A DNA stretch of 64,000 nucleotides from Neisseria sicca (GTDB lineage: Bacteria; Pseudomonadota; Gammaproteobacteria; Burkholderiales; Neisseriaceae). The notes beneath the pieces were generated by a model, which worked only from the letters and a program-made list of their open reading frames with translations, did not search any database and was not told the DNA's origin. The stretch is from NCBI RefSeq assembly GCF_017753665.1, contig NZ_CP072524.1, positions 310,001-374,000 on the forward strand, given 5' to 3'. The translations under genes were made by a program, and so were the position numbers. The stretch's first letter is position 1, and the number at the start of each line of letters is the position of its first letter. Shown one piece after another: positions 1-12,812 of the stretch.

Positions 1-730
1 CACCGCCCAATTCGTTTTCGTCGATACGCCCGGCTTCCAAACCAAACACCGCAACGCCCTGAACGACCGCCTCAATCAAAACGTCACCGAAGCGTTGAGC
101 GGCGTCGATGCCGTCGTTTTCGTCGTCGAAGCCATGCGCTTTACCGATGCCGACCGCATCGTGATGAAACAACTGCCGACAAACACGCCCGTCATCCTCG
201 TTATCAACAAAATCGACAAAAACAAAGCGGGCAGCGGTTTGCAGGAATTTATCGACCAAATCAGTGCAGAATTCAAATTTGCAGGGCATGAAACCGTCAG
301 CGCCAAACACGGATTGGGCATCGCCAACCTGCTCGCGCGCCTCAGACCTTACCTGCCCGAAAGCGTGCCGATGTATCCGGAAGAAATGGTGACCGACCGT
401 TCCAGCCGTTTCCTCGCCACCGAAATCGTGCGCGAAAAACTGTTCCGCTACCTCGGCGAAGAGCTGCCCTACGCCATGAACGTGGAAATCGAACAATTCG
501 AAGAAGAGGAAAACGGCCTCTACCGAATCTACATCGCCGTATTGGTCGATAAAGACAGCCAAAAAGCCATCCTGATCGGCAAAGGCGGGGAGAAACTGAA
601 AAAAATCTCCACAGAAGCCCGCCTTGATATGGAAAAACTGTTTGATACCAAAGTGTTTTTAAAGGTTTGGGTTAAGGTCAAATCAGGCTGGGCGGACGAC
701 GTGCGTTTCCTGAGAGAACTGGGTTTGTAG
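1..730 (+). CDS. era: GTPase Era, C-terminal part (5' end outside window)
   Basis: Era is an essential GTPase that binds 16S rRNA and helps assemble the 30S subunit. The reading frame is open from base 2, so the gene begins before the window. Visible are the G3 motif DTPG near the start, the G4 motif NKID about 65 residues in, and a C-terminal KH RNA-binding domain with its GKGG loop (around base 580) and the usual Era ending. The TAG stop at 728-730 shares two bases with a DNA uptake sequence (729-740). The next gene, thrB, follows after 46 bases. Identification is secure; only the N-terminal P-loop half is missing. Confidence 0.96.
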   Translation, partial: TAQFVFVDTPGFQTKHRNALNDRLNQNVTEALSGVDAVVFVVEAMRFTDADRIVMKQLPTNTPVILVINKIDKNKAGSGLQEFIDQISAEFKFAGHETVSAKHGLGIANLLARLRPYLPESVPMYPEEMVTDRSSRFLATEIVREKLFRYLGEELPYAMNVEIEQFEEEENGLYRIYIAVLVDKDSQKAILIGKGGEKLKKISTEARLDMEKLFDTKVFLKVWVKVKSGWADDVRFLRELGL

Positions 731-776
731 GTCGTCTGAAAATACTGCGATTGATTGTTTACACTGGATTTAATCT

Positions 777-1694
777 ATGTCTGTTTATACTAATATTTCT
801 GATGAGCAAATACGGGAATTTTTGTCAGATTACGATCTGGGAGAATTTGTTTCGCTGCAAGGCATTGCGCAGGGAATTACCAACAGTAATTACTTTTTGA
901 ATACTTCTAAAGGCAGCTATGTTTTAACTGTATTTGAAGTGCTGCGTCAGGATGAATTGCCATTTTTCTTGAATCTGAACCAACATTTGAGCGGTAAAGA
1001 CGTGGCTTGTCCAAGTCCGATTGTACGAAAAGATGGCAAGCTGGATTCAGTATTAGCAGGTAAACCGGCTTGCGTTGTTACAAGATTAAACGGTGCGGAT
1101 ACCGCATGGGCGACCGAGATGCAGTGTTTTAACACGGGCGCTATGTTGGCCAAAATGCATTTGGCAGTTCAAGATTTTCCTGAAAAAATGGAAAATCCCC
1201 GGTACAACAGATGGTGGAAGCAAGCTTATGAACAATTATTGCCACAGTTGAATGAGGCTGATGCCCAGTTGTTGGGTAAGGAAATTTCAGATTTGGAAAA
1301 CAATCTCGGCGGTCATTTGCCATCCGGCATCATTCATGCCGATTTATTTAAAGATAACGTTTTGTTGGATGGTGAAAATGTGGCCGGGTTCATCGATTTC
1401 TATTATGCATGTAATGGAAATTTCATGTATGACTTGGCAATCGCAGTGAATGATTGGTCGAGAACTTCTGACAGCAAGTTGGATGCCGAGTTATGCAAAG
1501 CGTTTATTGATGGTTATGAAAGCATTCGTCCGCTATCTGATGCGGAGAAGGAATATTTTCCTGTGGCGCAGCGGGCTGGGTGCGTACGCTTTTGGGTATC
1601 AAGACTGTTAGATTTTCATTTTCCCCAAGAGGGTGAGATGACTTTTATCAAAGACCCAAATGTTTTTAGGGATTTGTTGTTAAGTCTGAACTGA
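777..1694 (+). CDS. thrB: Homoserine kinase, APH-fold type (ThrB)
   Basis: Phosphorylates homoserine to O-phosphohomoserine in threonine synthesis. The 305-residue protein is the aminoglycoside-phosphotransferase-like form of ThrB found in Pseudomonas and Neisseria, not the GHMP form of E. coli. The catalytic loop HADLFKDN lies around residue 187, and the metal-binding aspartate follows in FIDFYYAC at about 206. Length is normal for the family. The start ATG at 777 is the first in frame. Base composition is more AT-rich than era. An IS30-family element begins about 35 bases after the stop. Confidence 0.93.
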   Translation: MSVYTNISDEQIREFLSDYDLGEFVSLQGIAQGITNSNYFLNTSKGSYVLTVFEVLRQDELPFFLNLNQHLSGKDVACPSPIVRKDGKLDSVLAGKPACVVTRLNGADTAWATEMQCFNTGAMLAKMHLAVQDFPEKMENPRYNRWWKQAYEQLLPQLNEADAQLLGKEISDLENNLGGHLPSGIIHADLFKDNVLLDGENVAGFIDFYYACNGNFMYDLAIAVNDWSRTSDSKLDAELCKAFIDGYESIRPLSDAEKEYFPVAQRAGCVRFWVSRLLDFHFPQEGEMTFIKDPNVFRDLLLSLN

Positions 1695-1728
1695 ATTTGG
1701 ATATGTTGTAGCGATTTCAAAGGTCCTT

Positions 1729-2802
1729 GGATTCGGATTTCAAGTGCAACACTAGTGTATCAGTGGTTTGAACAGATTCAAGAATAAAACACTTGGCGTT
1801 TCGTAGCCAAGTGTTTTTCTTGGCCGGTGATTCAATTCATCTTGAACCCTGCGTATCTCCCGATTGCTGATGTTTCGGAAATCGGTTTGTTTGGGGAAAT
1901 ATTGGCGGATGAGTCCGTTGGTGTTCTCATTCAGCCCTTTCTCCCACGAATGGTAGGGGCGGCAAAAATAGGTTTTCGCCTTCAATGCTTCGGCTATTTT
2001 GGTGTGTTGATAGAACTCTTTGCCGTTATCCATAGTGATGGTGTGCACTCTGGCTTTATGTGCCTTTAATGCCCTAACGGCTGCCAGAGCAGTGTCTTCG
2101 GCTTTGAGGCTGTCCAATTTGCAGACGATGGTGTAGCGGGTAACGCGTTCGACCAAGGTCAGTAATGCGCTTTTCTGTCCTTTGCCGATGATGGTGTCGG
2201 CTTCCCAATCGCCGATGCGGGTTTTCTGGTCGACGATAGCGGGTCGGTTTTCTATGCCGACGCGGTTGGGCACTTTGCCTCTGGTCCATGTGCTGCCGTA
2301 GCGTTTGCGGTAGGGTTTGCTGCATATTCTGAGGTGTTGCCACAACGTGCCGCCGTTGCTTTTGTCTTGGCGAAGGTAGCGGTAAATGGTGCTGTGGTGG
2401 AGCGTGATTTGGTGGTGTTTGCTCAGGTAGGCGCATACTTGTTCAGGACTGAGTTTGCGGCGGATAAGGGTGTCGATGTGCTGAATCAGTTGCGAATCGA
2501 GCTTATAGGGCTTTCGCTGGCGCTGTTTGGTAGTCCGGCTTTGCCGCTGGGCTTTTTCGGCGCTGTATTGCTGCCCTTGGGTGCGGTGCCGTTTGATTTC
2601 GCGACTGATGGTGCTTTTGTGGCGGTTAAGCTGTTTGGCGATTTCGGCGATGGTGCAGTGGCGGGACAGGTATTGGATGTGGTATCGTTCGTCTTGGGTC
2701 AGTTGCGTGTAGCTCATGGCAATCTTTCTTGCAGGAAAGGCCGTATGCTACCGCATACTGGCCTTTTTCTGTTAGGGAAAGTTGCACTTCAAATGCGAAT
2801 CC
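1729..2802 (-). mobile_element. IS30-family insertion sequence, IS1655-like
   Basis: The ends form an imperfect inverted repeat: 1729-1750 and 2781-2802 match at 20 of 22 positions, with GTGCAAC as the inner core. The element is about 1.07 kb with a single transposase gene filling it, as in IS30 elements. It resembles IS1655, which is known from meningococci. No clear short target duplication is visible next to these ends, so the outer boundaries may be off by a few bases. It separates thrB from the rRNA operon promoters. Confidence 0.8.
1752..2717 (-). CDS. IS30-family transposase
   Basis: A 321-residue intact transposase. The N-terminus has a helix-turn-helix (LTQDERYHI, then IAKQLNRHKSTISREI) typical of IS30 family proteins. 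The DDE catalytic core follows, with GDWEADT around residue 170, TMDNGKEF around 230, and the terminal glutamate in EKGLNENTNGLIRQ at about 265. No frameshift or stop is seen, so the element could be active. Confidence 0.93.
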   Translation of the reverse strand: MSYTQLTQDERYHIQYLSRHCTIAEIAKQLNRHKSTISREIKRHRTQGQQYSAEKAQRQSRTTKQRQRKPYKLDSQLIQHIDTLIRRKLSPEQVCAYLSKHHQITLHHSTIYRYLRQDKSNGGTLWQHLRICSKPYRKRYGSTWTRGKVPNRVGIENRPAIVDQKTRIGDWEADTIIGKGQKSALLTLVERVTRYTIVCKLDSLKAEDTALAAVRALKAHKARVHTITMDNGKEFYQHTKIAEALKAKTYFCRPYHSWEKGLNENTNGLIRQYFPKQTDFRNISNREIRRVQDELNHRPRKTLGYETPSVLFLNLFKPLIH

Positions 2803-2805
2803 GCC

Positions 2806-2833
2806 GTCGTCTGAAAGAGATTTCAGACGACCT
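2806..2833. repeat. Tight DUS inverted pair
   Basis: GTCGTCTGAA (2806-2815; its first two bases are not AG) faces a full TTCAGACGACCT (2822-2833) across a short loop. It lies just outside the IS30 element and before the rRNA promoters, and could act as an uptake signal and a weak terminator. Confidence 0.8.
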
Positions 2834-3011
2834 TTGTTGCTATGGGTGCTGAGAGTTGAGTTTCTGTTTGTAGTTGTGAGAATTGGATGGTTTTGGGCTG
2901 TTCGGGTTTGGATTGAGGGTGTTTTGAAATGCTGTTTTGAGGGTTCTGAAATAAAAATCTTTGTATTTCAGTTTGTTGGTGTGTTTTGTAGAATTTTTTG
3001 TTGTTTGGGAG

Positions 3012-3040
3012 TTGACGGTTTTTGAGGGGAGGGGTATAGT
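3012..3040 (+). promoter_or_regulatory. rRNA operon promoter P1 (candidate)
   Basis: TTGACG at 3012-3017 and TATAGT at 3035-3040 are separated by 17 bases, a near-consensus sigma-70 promoter. A second promoter follows about 115 bases later, matching the usual tandem arrangement of rRNA promoters. Confidence 0.65.
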
Positions 3041-3130
3041 TCGGTTCTTCGCTGCTTTGGCGGTGATTGAACGAACTAATAAGTATATCACAGTTGGTCT
3101 GATTTTTCGAGGTTTTGAAAAAAGTTTTGA

Positions 3131-3158
3131 TTGACAATGATTTGAAATGCTTTATAAT
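3131..3158 (+). promoter_or_regulatory. rRNA operon promoter P2
   Basis: Perfect TTGACA (3131-3136) and TATAAT (3153-3158) hexamers with 16-base spacing, placed just before the boxA antitermination site. This should be a very strong promoter for the rRNA operon. Confidence 0.8.
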
Positions 3159-3166
3159 TCGTTTTC

Positions 3167-3177
3167 GCTCTTTAACA
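3167..3177 (+). promoter_or_regulatory. boxA antitermination site in the rRNA leader
   Basis: GCTCTTTAACA matches the boxA sequence that recruits NusB-NusE to rRNA transcripts. A related copy (ATCTTTAACAA, from 5262) sits in the 16S-23S spacer, as in other proteobacterial operons. Confidence 0.75.
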
Positions 3178-3180
3178 AAA

Positions 3181-3213
3181 CAGATTACCGATAAGTGTGA
3201 GTGCGACAGCCTC
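3181..3213 (+). other. 16S rRNA processing stem, 5' arm
   Basis: These 33 bases are complementary to 4856-4888 downstream of 16S with only three mismatches. They form the long helix that RNase III cuts to release the 16S precursor. Confidence 0.8.
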
Positions 3214-3301
3214 ACACTGTTTAAAAGACAGACAAGATGATGTTTTAGACATTGTCCTGTCAGTTTCTTTGAAACAGACCAGAAGTTAAAAAGTTAGAGA
3301 T

Positions 3302-4846
<1,545 letters not shown>

Positions 4847-4855
4847 GAGAAAGAA

Positions 4856-4888
4856 GAGGCTGTTGCATTCACACTTATCGGTAAACTG
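4856..4888 (+). other. 16S rRNA processing stem, 3' arm
   Basis: Complementary to 3181-3213 with three mismatches; the partner arm of the RNase III processing helix around 16S. Confidence 0.8.
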
Positions 4889-4944
4889 TAGAAGATGCGG
4901 AAAAATGCTTGAGTGAAGACAAGATTCGCTTAAGAAGAGAATCC

Positions 4945-5021
<77 letters not shown>

Positions 5022-5026
5022 AGAAC

Positions 5027-5102
5027 GGGGGCATAGCTCAGTTGGTAGAGCACCTGCTTTGCAAGCAGGGGGTCATCGGTTCGATCCCGTTTGCCTCCAC
5101 CA
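5027..5102 (+). tRNA. tRNA-Ala (TGC)
   Basis: A 76-base cloverleaf with anticodon TGC (loop TTTGCAA) and an encoded CCA, five bases after tRNA-Ile. Confidence 0.97.
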
Positions 5103-5533
5103 ATACTTTCCAAATCAAAGCGAGTTAAAAAGGCAGTGTAACTGCTTTCTTTTTTTCTAAAGAGGAGTCTGCTGACGAATCAGTTTGACGGGAAAAGAAA
5201 GGCTGCTATAATAATCAGCTCATTTTGATTTGCGAAGTAAATAGCAATATTGAACGCATCGATCTTTAACAAATTGGAAAGCCGAAATCAACAAACAAAG
5301 ACAATGTGTCTGTTTTTGATGATTGACCGATTGCAAACGGTCAGTTGTCTCCTGGATAGGAAAAGAAAAACAGGTGCAGTATTTGGGTGATGATTGTATC
5401 GACTTAATCCCGAAAGACAAAAGGCGGGATTAAGACACAACAAGCAGTAAGCTTTATCAAAGTAGGAAATTCAAGTTTGATGTTCTCGTCAACGGAATGT
5501 CAGGCAAAGTCAGAGAAGTTCTTGAAATGATAG
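5103..5533 (+). other. tRNA-Ala to 23S spacer, no gene
   Basis: Transcribed spacer of about 430 bases. It contains a second boxA-like site (from 5262), a hairpin formed by TTAATCCCG (5405-5413) and CGGGATTAA (5425-5433), and the upstream arm of the 23S processing stem. No credible protein gene is seen. Confidence 0.8.

Positions 5534-5540
<7 letters not shown>
5515..5540 (+). other. 23S rRNA processing stem, 5' arm
   Basis: These 26 bases are complementary to 8417-8442 beyond the 3' end of 23S with a single mismatch, forming the RNase III processing helix. Confidence 0.85.
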
Positions 5541-8416
<2,876 letters not shown>

Positions 8417-8424
<8 letters not shown>

Positions 8425-8442
8425 TATCATTTGAAGAACTTC
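8417..8442 (+). other. 23S rRNA processing stem, 3' arm
   Basis: Pairs with 5515-5540 with one mismatch over 26 bases. Confidence 0.85.
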
Positions 8443-8519
8443 AAATAAAAAGCTTACTGACTGATTCAGTCATCACCGAATATATTGATTGAGGCTTTAC
8501 CGATTTGTACAGTTTAAGT

Positions 8520-8634
8520 TTGGCGGCCATAGCGAGTTGGTCCCACGCCTTCCCATCCCGAACAGGACCGTGAAACGACTCAGCGCCGATGATAGTGTGG
8601 TTCTTCCATGCGAAAGTAGGTCACTGCCAAACAC
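8520..8634 (+). rRNA. rrf: 5S ribosomal RNA
   Basis: About 115 bases beginning TTGGCGGCCATAGCG and ending TCACTGCCAAACA; the two ends pair as the 5S helix I. It contains the usual CCCATCCCGAAC segment. It is the last RNA of the operon. Confidence 0.95.
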
Positions 8635-8641
8635 CTATTCT

Positions 8642-8669
8642 AAGCCCCCGACAGATGTCGGGGGCTTTT
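8642..8669 (+). terminator. rRNA operon terminator
   Basis: AAGCCCCCGACA and TGTCGGGGGCTT form a strong GC-rich hairpin with a T run, directly after 5S. Confidence 0.92.
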
Positions 8670-8980
8670 ACTTTGAATCGTTGACAAGTTTGGCGAACCG
8701 GACCCTCCTGCCTTGATAGCGGCGGTGGGGCGGAATGGGGTAATACTCCGAATGCTCCGGTTGCAGAAGAATGGACTTTTGAGAATGTGGATGGGGCCGC
8801 TTCGAAATTGAGGTGGGTTAGTAGATGTTGTAGAATCAATACATTGAGAGATAGTAAAGTTAGAAATATTTAAAATTGTTTGAATTAAAATGATGTAAAG
8901 TATATGATGATAAGATATATAGTGGTAACGTCTCCCCGGTGTTACCGTCCATATTAACGAAATGATAGGAAAACGCCCTT
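8670..8980. other. Spacer between rRNA operon and comEA
   Basis: About 310 bases without a convincing gene. The second half becomes very AT-rich (8850-8925), and a small hairpin GGTAAC/GTTACC (8924-8946) lies 35 bases before comEA. The comEA promoter is probably in the AT-rich part, but I cannot assign hexamers with confidence. Confidence 0.6.
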
Positions 8981-9280
8981 ATGAAAAAACTCCTCTTTGC
9001 CGCACTCTCCGTTTTAACTGCCTCGCTGTCGCTGGCAGCCGTCAACATCAATACCGCCTCTTCTTCCGAATTGGAAGCCCTGCCCGGCATCGGTCCGGCC
9101 AAAGCGAAAGCCATTGTGGACTACCGTCAGCAGCATGGTGCCTTCAAATCGGTGGAAGAGCTCAAAAACGTCAAAGGCATCGGCGAGGGTATCTTCTCCA
9201 AACTGAAGGCCGAAGCAACCGTCGCGCCCGCACCTGCAAACTCAAAAGCTAAAAACGCCGTCCCATCACCTAAAAAATAA
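8981..9280 (+). CDS. comEA: Competence DNA-binding protein ComEA (ComE)
   Basis: A small periplasmic DNA-binding protein that pulls transforming DNA across the outer membrane. The 99-residue product has a signal peptide (about 1-19, ending SLAA) and then a ComEA helix-hairpin-helix pair: VNINTASSSELEALPGIGPAKA and VEELKNVKGIGEGIF. The tail is rich in Ala, Pro and Lys. In N. gonorrhoeae ComE is present in several copies, each beside an rRNA operon. This copy, directly after the 5S terminator, fits that pattern. An upstream AGGAAAACGCCC segment carries the likely ribosome-binding site. Confidence 0.94.
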   Translation: MKKLLFAALSVLTASLSLAAVNINTASSSELEALPGIGPAKAKAIVDYRQQHGAFKSVEELKNVKGIGEGIFSKLKAEATVAPAPANSKAKNAVPSPKK

Positions 9281-9483
9281 CCCCATCCGCGTATTCGTGA
9301 AATTGCAGGTGAATACGATGGTCAAACTAAAAAACGTCCAGTTCCGGAAGGGAGTGGGCGTTTTTGTTTGTCGAACCGATCTTGTTACCGTCGCTCAGAG
9401 TGGGAATAGGACAATGTACCGTTTCGGCAATTCCTGCAATATTATGAAATTGTACTCGTATGAATGGTAACAACTTGTTTGAT

Positions 9484-9565
9484 GAGATCTTTGCAAAATT
9501 TCCCCAAATCCTCTAAATTCCCACCAAGACATTTATGGGATTTGGGGAAATTTTGCAAAGATCTC
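9484..9565. repeat. 82-bp palindromic miniature element related to IS1106 ends
   Basis: Perfect 27-base inverted repeats (9484-9510 and 9539-9565) begin GAGATCTTTGCAAAATTT and surround a 28-base centre. The outer sequence and the centre (CTAAATTCCCACCAAGACATTTA) match the left end of the IS1106-type elements at 46640 and 59913, but no transposase is present. It looks like a non-autonomous derivative of that IS family. Confidence 0.85.
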
Positions 9566-9592
9566 AGCTTGTCTGTATTCCGTCAATCAAAA

Positions 9593-9633
9593 AGGTCGTC
9601 TGAAAACCTTATTTTAGGATTTTCCGACGACCT
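9593..9633 (-). terminator. DUS-based terminator of pta
   Basis: AGGTCGTCTGAA (9593-9604) faces TTCCGACGACCT (9622-9633), a one-base variant of the reverse DUS, so the stem has one mismatch. It lies 25 bases past the pta stop. Confidence 0.75.
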
Positions 9634-9658
9634 TTGTTTACTTTAAAGAATTAAGCAA

Positions 9659-11161
9659 TCAGCCAGCCATTTGTTTTGCCTGAACCGCTGTCAGGGCGAT
9701 GGTGAAGACGATGTCTTCTACCAATGCGCCGCGGGAAAGGTCGTTGACCGGTTTGCGCAAACCTTGCAACAGCGGGCCGACGCTCAGGACGTTGGCGCTG
9801 CGTTGTACGGCTTTGTAAGTACAGTTGCCGGTGTTGAGGTTCGGGAAAATCAAGACGCTTGCCTGACCGGCGACGGTGCTTTCAGGGGCTTTGCTTTTGC
9901 CGACTGAAGGCACAGTAGCCGCATCGTATTGCAGCGGGCCGTCGATTTCCAAATCCGGGCGTTTTTCTTTCGCCAGTTTGGTCGCTTCAATCACGGCATC
10001 GACATCAGGGCCGCTGCCTGAGTTGATGGTAGAGTAAGAAATCATGGCAACTTTTGGCGGAATACCGAAGGCTTTGGCGGTATCGGCGGATTGGATGGCG
10101 ATATCGGCAAGCTGTTCGGGCGTCGGATTCGGGTTAACCGCGCAGTCGCCGAAGACGAGGACTTGGTTGGGCAGCAGCATGAAGAATACGCTGGATACGA
10201 GGCTGGCGCCCGGTGCGGTTTTAATCAGCTGCAAGGCGGGGCGGATGGTGTTGGCAGTCGTATGAACGGCGCCGGATACCAAGCCGTCCACGTCGTTTTG
10301 CGCCATCATCATGGTGCCGAGGACAACGGTGTCTTGCAGTTGTTTACGGGCTTCTTCAGGGGTCAGACCTTTGGATTTGCGCAATTCGCACATCGGCTCG
10401 ACGTATTGTTCGATCAATGTAGCGGGATCGACGATTTCCAAAGAGTCAGGCAGGTTGATGCCGCGTTCTTTGGCAACGGCTTCAACTTCTTGGCGTTTGG
10501 CAAGCAAGACGCAGCGGGCAATTCCTTTTTCGTGGCAGATGGCGGCTGCGGCGACGGTACGCGGTTCTGCACCTTCAGGCAGGACGATGCGCATATCGGC
10601 TTTGCGGGCAAAATCAATCAGGTTGTAACGGAATTGGGCGGGAGAAAGGCGGGAGGCTTCGCGTTTTGCCAACGCAGATACGTCTTTGAGCGCGCTGCTT
10701 GAGCCGTAGAATGTCAGTCCGGTCAGGCGGGCGACTTCTTCGCCTACGGATGCTGCCGCGCCTTCAATAATGAAGCCTTCCAAAAGACCCGGTGCGTTGG
10801 TATAAAGCTGTTTGGCAAGGTTGATTCGGTGTGCCACTTCGGCTGCGTCAGCACTATCAGATTGCAATGCCAAGACTACGCCTGCATCCAAAGACAATGC
10901 CAGCTCGACGTTTTTGCCGGACAGGAAGAGTTTGTCCGCTTCGGGGGCGATACCTTCGATAACAAGATTGTCGGTATTGAGTGCGACGGCTTTGCCGACC
11001 ACAGCGTCAAACCAGTCGTCGCTTTTGCCTTGTGCCAACAGAGTTTCGGCGGATGCGTCGAGCGGTTGGAAAACTTGCGCGCCCAAAGCTTGGGCAAAGG
11101 CTTTGCTTGCTGCTGCCACGTCCAAACCGGCGGATACCGGAGCGACCAATAATTTAGCCAT
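9659..11161 (-). CDS. pta: Phosphate acetyltransferase
   Basis: Converts acetyl-CoA and phosphate to acetyl phosphate in overflow metabolism and acetate assimilation. The 500-residue protein has the catalytic PTA_PTB domain over roughly residues 180-495, with the signatures GLVSGAVHTTANTIRPALQ (about 293-311) and NTGNCTYKAVQRSA near 453. The N-terminal part is much shorter than in the 714-residue E. coli enzyme, as expected for the shorter two-domain form. The start is ATG at 11161 with AAAGGACAC upstream. No ackA lies next to it here. Confidence 0.95.
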   Translation of the reverse strand: MAKLLVAPVSAGLDVAAASKAFAQALGAQVFQPLDASAETLLAQGKSDDWFDAVVGKAVALNTDNLVIEGIAPEADKLFLSGKNVELALSLDAGVVLALQSDSADAAEVAHRINLAKQLYTNAPGLLEGFIIEGAAASVGEEVARLTGLTFYGSSSALKDVSALAKREASRLSPAQFRYNLIDFARKADMRIVLPEGAEPRTVAAAAICHEKGIARCVLLAKRQEVEAVAKERGINLPDSLEIVDPATLIEQYVEPMCELRKSKGLTPEEARKQLQDTVVLGTMMMAQNDVDGLVSGAVHTTANTIRPALQLIKTAPGASLVSSVFFMLLPNQVLVFGDCAVNPNPTPEQLADIAIQSADTAKAFGIPPKVAMISYSTINSGSGPDVDAVIEATKLAKEKRPDLEIDGPLQYDAATVPSVGKSKAPESTVAGQASVLIFPNLNTGNCTYKAVQRSANVLSVGPLLQGLRKPVNDLSRGALVEDIVFTIALTAVQAKQMAG

Positions 11162-11351
11162 GATATGTGTCCTTTCTATATGGAGGTTGTCCGTCTTGGA
11201 GGTTGTCCGTCGCCGCCATGATGCAGACGTAACGGCAATGGCTTAATACTAACAAACAAACTGCGTTTCCAACAAGGTTAAATGTTAATAGATTCAGCGA
11301 AAATGCAATGGATTTTTAAGGGGCTGATACTGTCTGTGCGAAATATAGAAA

Positions 11352-11393
11352 AGGTCGTCTGAAAAAAAACTTTGATGGAGTTTCAGACGACCT
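11352..11393. terminator. DUS inverted-pair terminator
   Basis: AGGTCGTCTGAA (11352-11363) and TTCAGACGACCT (11382-11393) form a 12-base stem flanked by A and T runs. It serves the permease gene on the minus strand. Confidence 0.85.
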
Positions 11394-11420
11394 TTTTTGA
11401 TCGGTTCGGGTGGTTGGTTG

Positions 11421-12662
11421 TCAGCCTTTGAACACGGGGACGAGTTCGAGCTGGCTCAATACCTGCGCGGCGATGTTGATGACGCCGAAGAGGAAAACCC
11501 AAACCATCAGCCCGAATCCGCCGTAAATCTTGTAGTTTTTTCCTGTGCCGAATTTTTGGCGCGAACGGTAGAGCAGCATGGCGGGGATGATGCCGGTCCA
11601 AATGGTTGCCGCCAGACCGACGTAGCCGATGGCGGTAACGAAGCCTGTCGGGAACAGCAGGCAGGAAATCAGGGGCGGCAGGAAGGTGAGGGCGGCGGTT
11701 TTGGTGCGGCCGGACACGCTGTCGTTCCATTTGAAGATGTCGGCGATGTAGTCAAACAGACCGAGCGTTACGCCGAGGAAGGAGGTGGCAATCGCCATGT
11801 AGGAGAAGAGGGTCAATACTTTGTCCATGCTACCGGTTTGGGCGAATTTGGACAGTGTTTCGATGAGGACGGAGACTTGTCCTTCGGCGGCAATCACGGG
11901 GGCAAACTCGCTGCGCGGCAAGTTGCCTTGGATGGCGATTTGCCATAAGACGTAAATCACGAGTGCAATCAGTGTACCCGCCCAGATGGATTTCGCCACT
12001 TTGGGCGCATCGCCTTTAAAGTATTTGAGCAGGCTGGAGACGTTGCCGTGAAAGCCGAAGGAAGCGAGGCAGACGGGCAGAGCGGTGGCGACGTAAATCC
12101 AGTAGCTGGTGCCTGCGGGGGCTTGGGTGTCGAAAAGGACGGGCAGTTTGGCATCGGCAATCAGCCCGCCGGTCGCCCAGATGAAAGTCAGCACCATGCC
12201 ACCGATGAGGACGCTGGTGAAGCGGTCGACCAGTCGTGCCGACGCCCACACGCAAAACGCGAGGATGCCGAAGAAGACGAGTTGTCCGACGGTGAGCGAA
12301 ATTTCGCTTCCTACCGCGCTGCCCAGCCCTTTGGCGGTCAAGTCGCCGCCGACGAAGATGTAGGCGTAGGTGAGCAGGTATAAGACGAAGGCGACGGCAA
12401 CGCCGTTGATGGCGTTCCAAGTCGGTCCGAGCAGGTCTTTGACCATGGTGTCGAAGCTGGCGCCGTGCGGATAGTGGGTGTTGACTTCCAATATCATCAG
12501 ACCGCTGGAGAGCATGGAAAACCAAGTGTAGAGCAACACAATCAGCGAGCCTGTAAACCAGACACCGGAAGTGGCGGTCGGGTTGGCGAGCATACCTGCG
12601 CCGATAACCGTACCGGCGATAATCATGGCGCCGCCGAAAAGCGACGGGGTTTTGACGGACAT
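11421..12662 (-). CDS. mtr: Aromatic amino acid (tryptophan) permease, Mtr type
   Basis: A HAAAP-family proton symporter of the inner membrane. The 413 residues form about eleven hydrophobic segments, and length and motifs match E. coli Mtr: GTVIGAGMLANP near the start, SSGLMILE around 52, LPVCLASFGFHGNV around 205, TSFLGVTLGLFDYIAD around 301 and GYVGLAATIWTGI around 355. Tryptophan is the most likely substrate, although TyrP-like tyrosine transport cannot be excluded. It appears to be a single-gene unit with a DUS terminator downstream. Confidence 0.85.
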   Translation of the reverse strand: MSVKTPSLFGGAMIIAGTVIGAGMLANPTATSGVWFTGSLIVLLYTWFSMLSSGLMILEVNTHYPHGASFDTMVKDLLGPTWNAINGVAVAFVLYLLTYAYIFVGGDLTAKGLGSAVGSEISLTVGQLVFFGILAFCVWASARLVDRFTSVLIGGMVLTFIWATGGLIADAKLPVLFDTQAPAGTSYWIYVATALPVCLASFGFHGNVSSLLKYFKGDAPKVAKSIWAGTLIALVIYVLWQIAIQGNLPRSEFAPVIAAEGQVSVLIETLSKFAQTGSMDKVLTLFSYMAIATSFLGVTLGLFDYIADIFKWNDSVSGRTKTAALTFLPPLISCLLFPTGFVTAIGYVGLAATIWTGIIPAMLLYRSRQKFGTGKNYKIYGGFGLMVWVFLFGVINIAAQVLSQLELVPVFKG

Positions 12663-12812
12663 GGAATTCTCCTCGGAAAAAAAAACAGTCCGCCATTATG
12701 CCGTAAAGTGTAAGGATTGGTAAGGAGGTCGTCTGAAAATTACGGAGAATGGCAGACAGTAGGGAACTTTTTGGGTGGGGCAGCGATGTGTGGATGAGAA
12801 CGATTTAATTTT

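Larger units (their letters stand above)
2834..3300 (+). other. rRNA operon leader and promoter region, no protein gene
   Basis: This 470-base stretch holds the tandem rRNA promoters, a boxA site and the upstream arm of the 16S processing stem, listed separately. The first 170 bases are T- and G-rich on the plus strand. Their open frames on the minus strand are low-complexity and run into the promoters, so I do not call a gene. Confidence 0.8.
9281..9658. other. comEA-pta spacer with miniature element and DUS pair
   Basis: Non-coding, 378 bases. It holds an 82-base palindromic miniature element (9484-9565) and a DUS pair that terminates pta, listed separately. The first 200 bases carry nothing else I can name. 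Confidence 0.7.

Noticed and set aside
2823..3215. A minus-strand frame of 130 residues in the rRNA leader
   Set aside because: It overlaps the rRNA promoters and boxA; the translation is Asn/Lys/Thr/Ser-rich low complexity from an AT-rich region.
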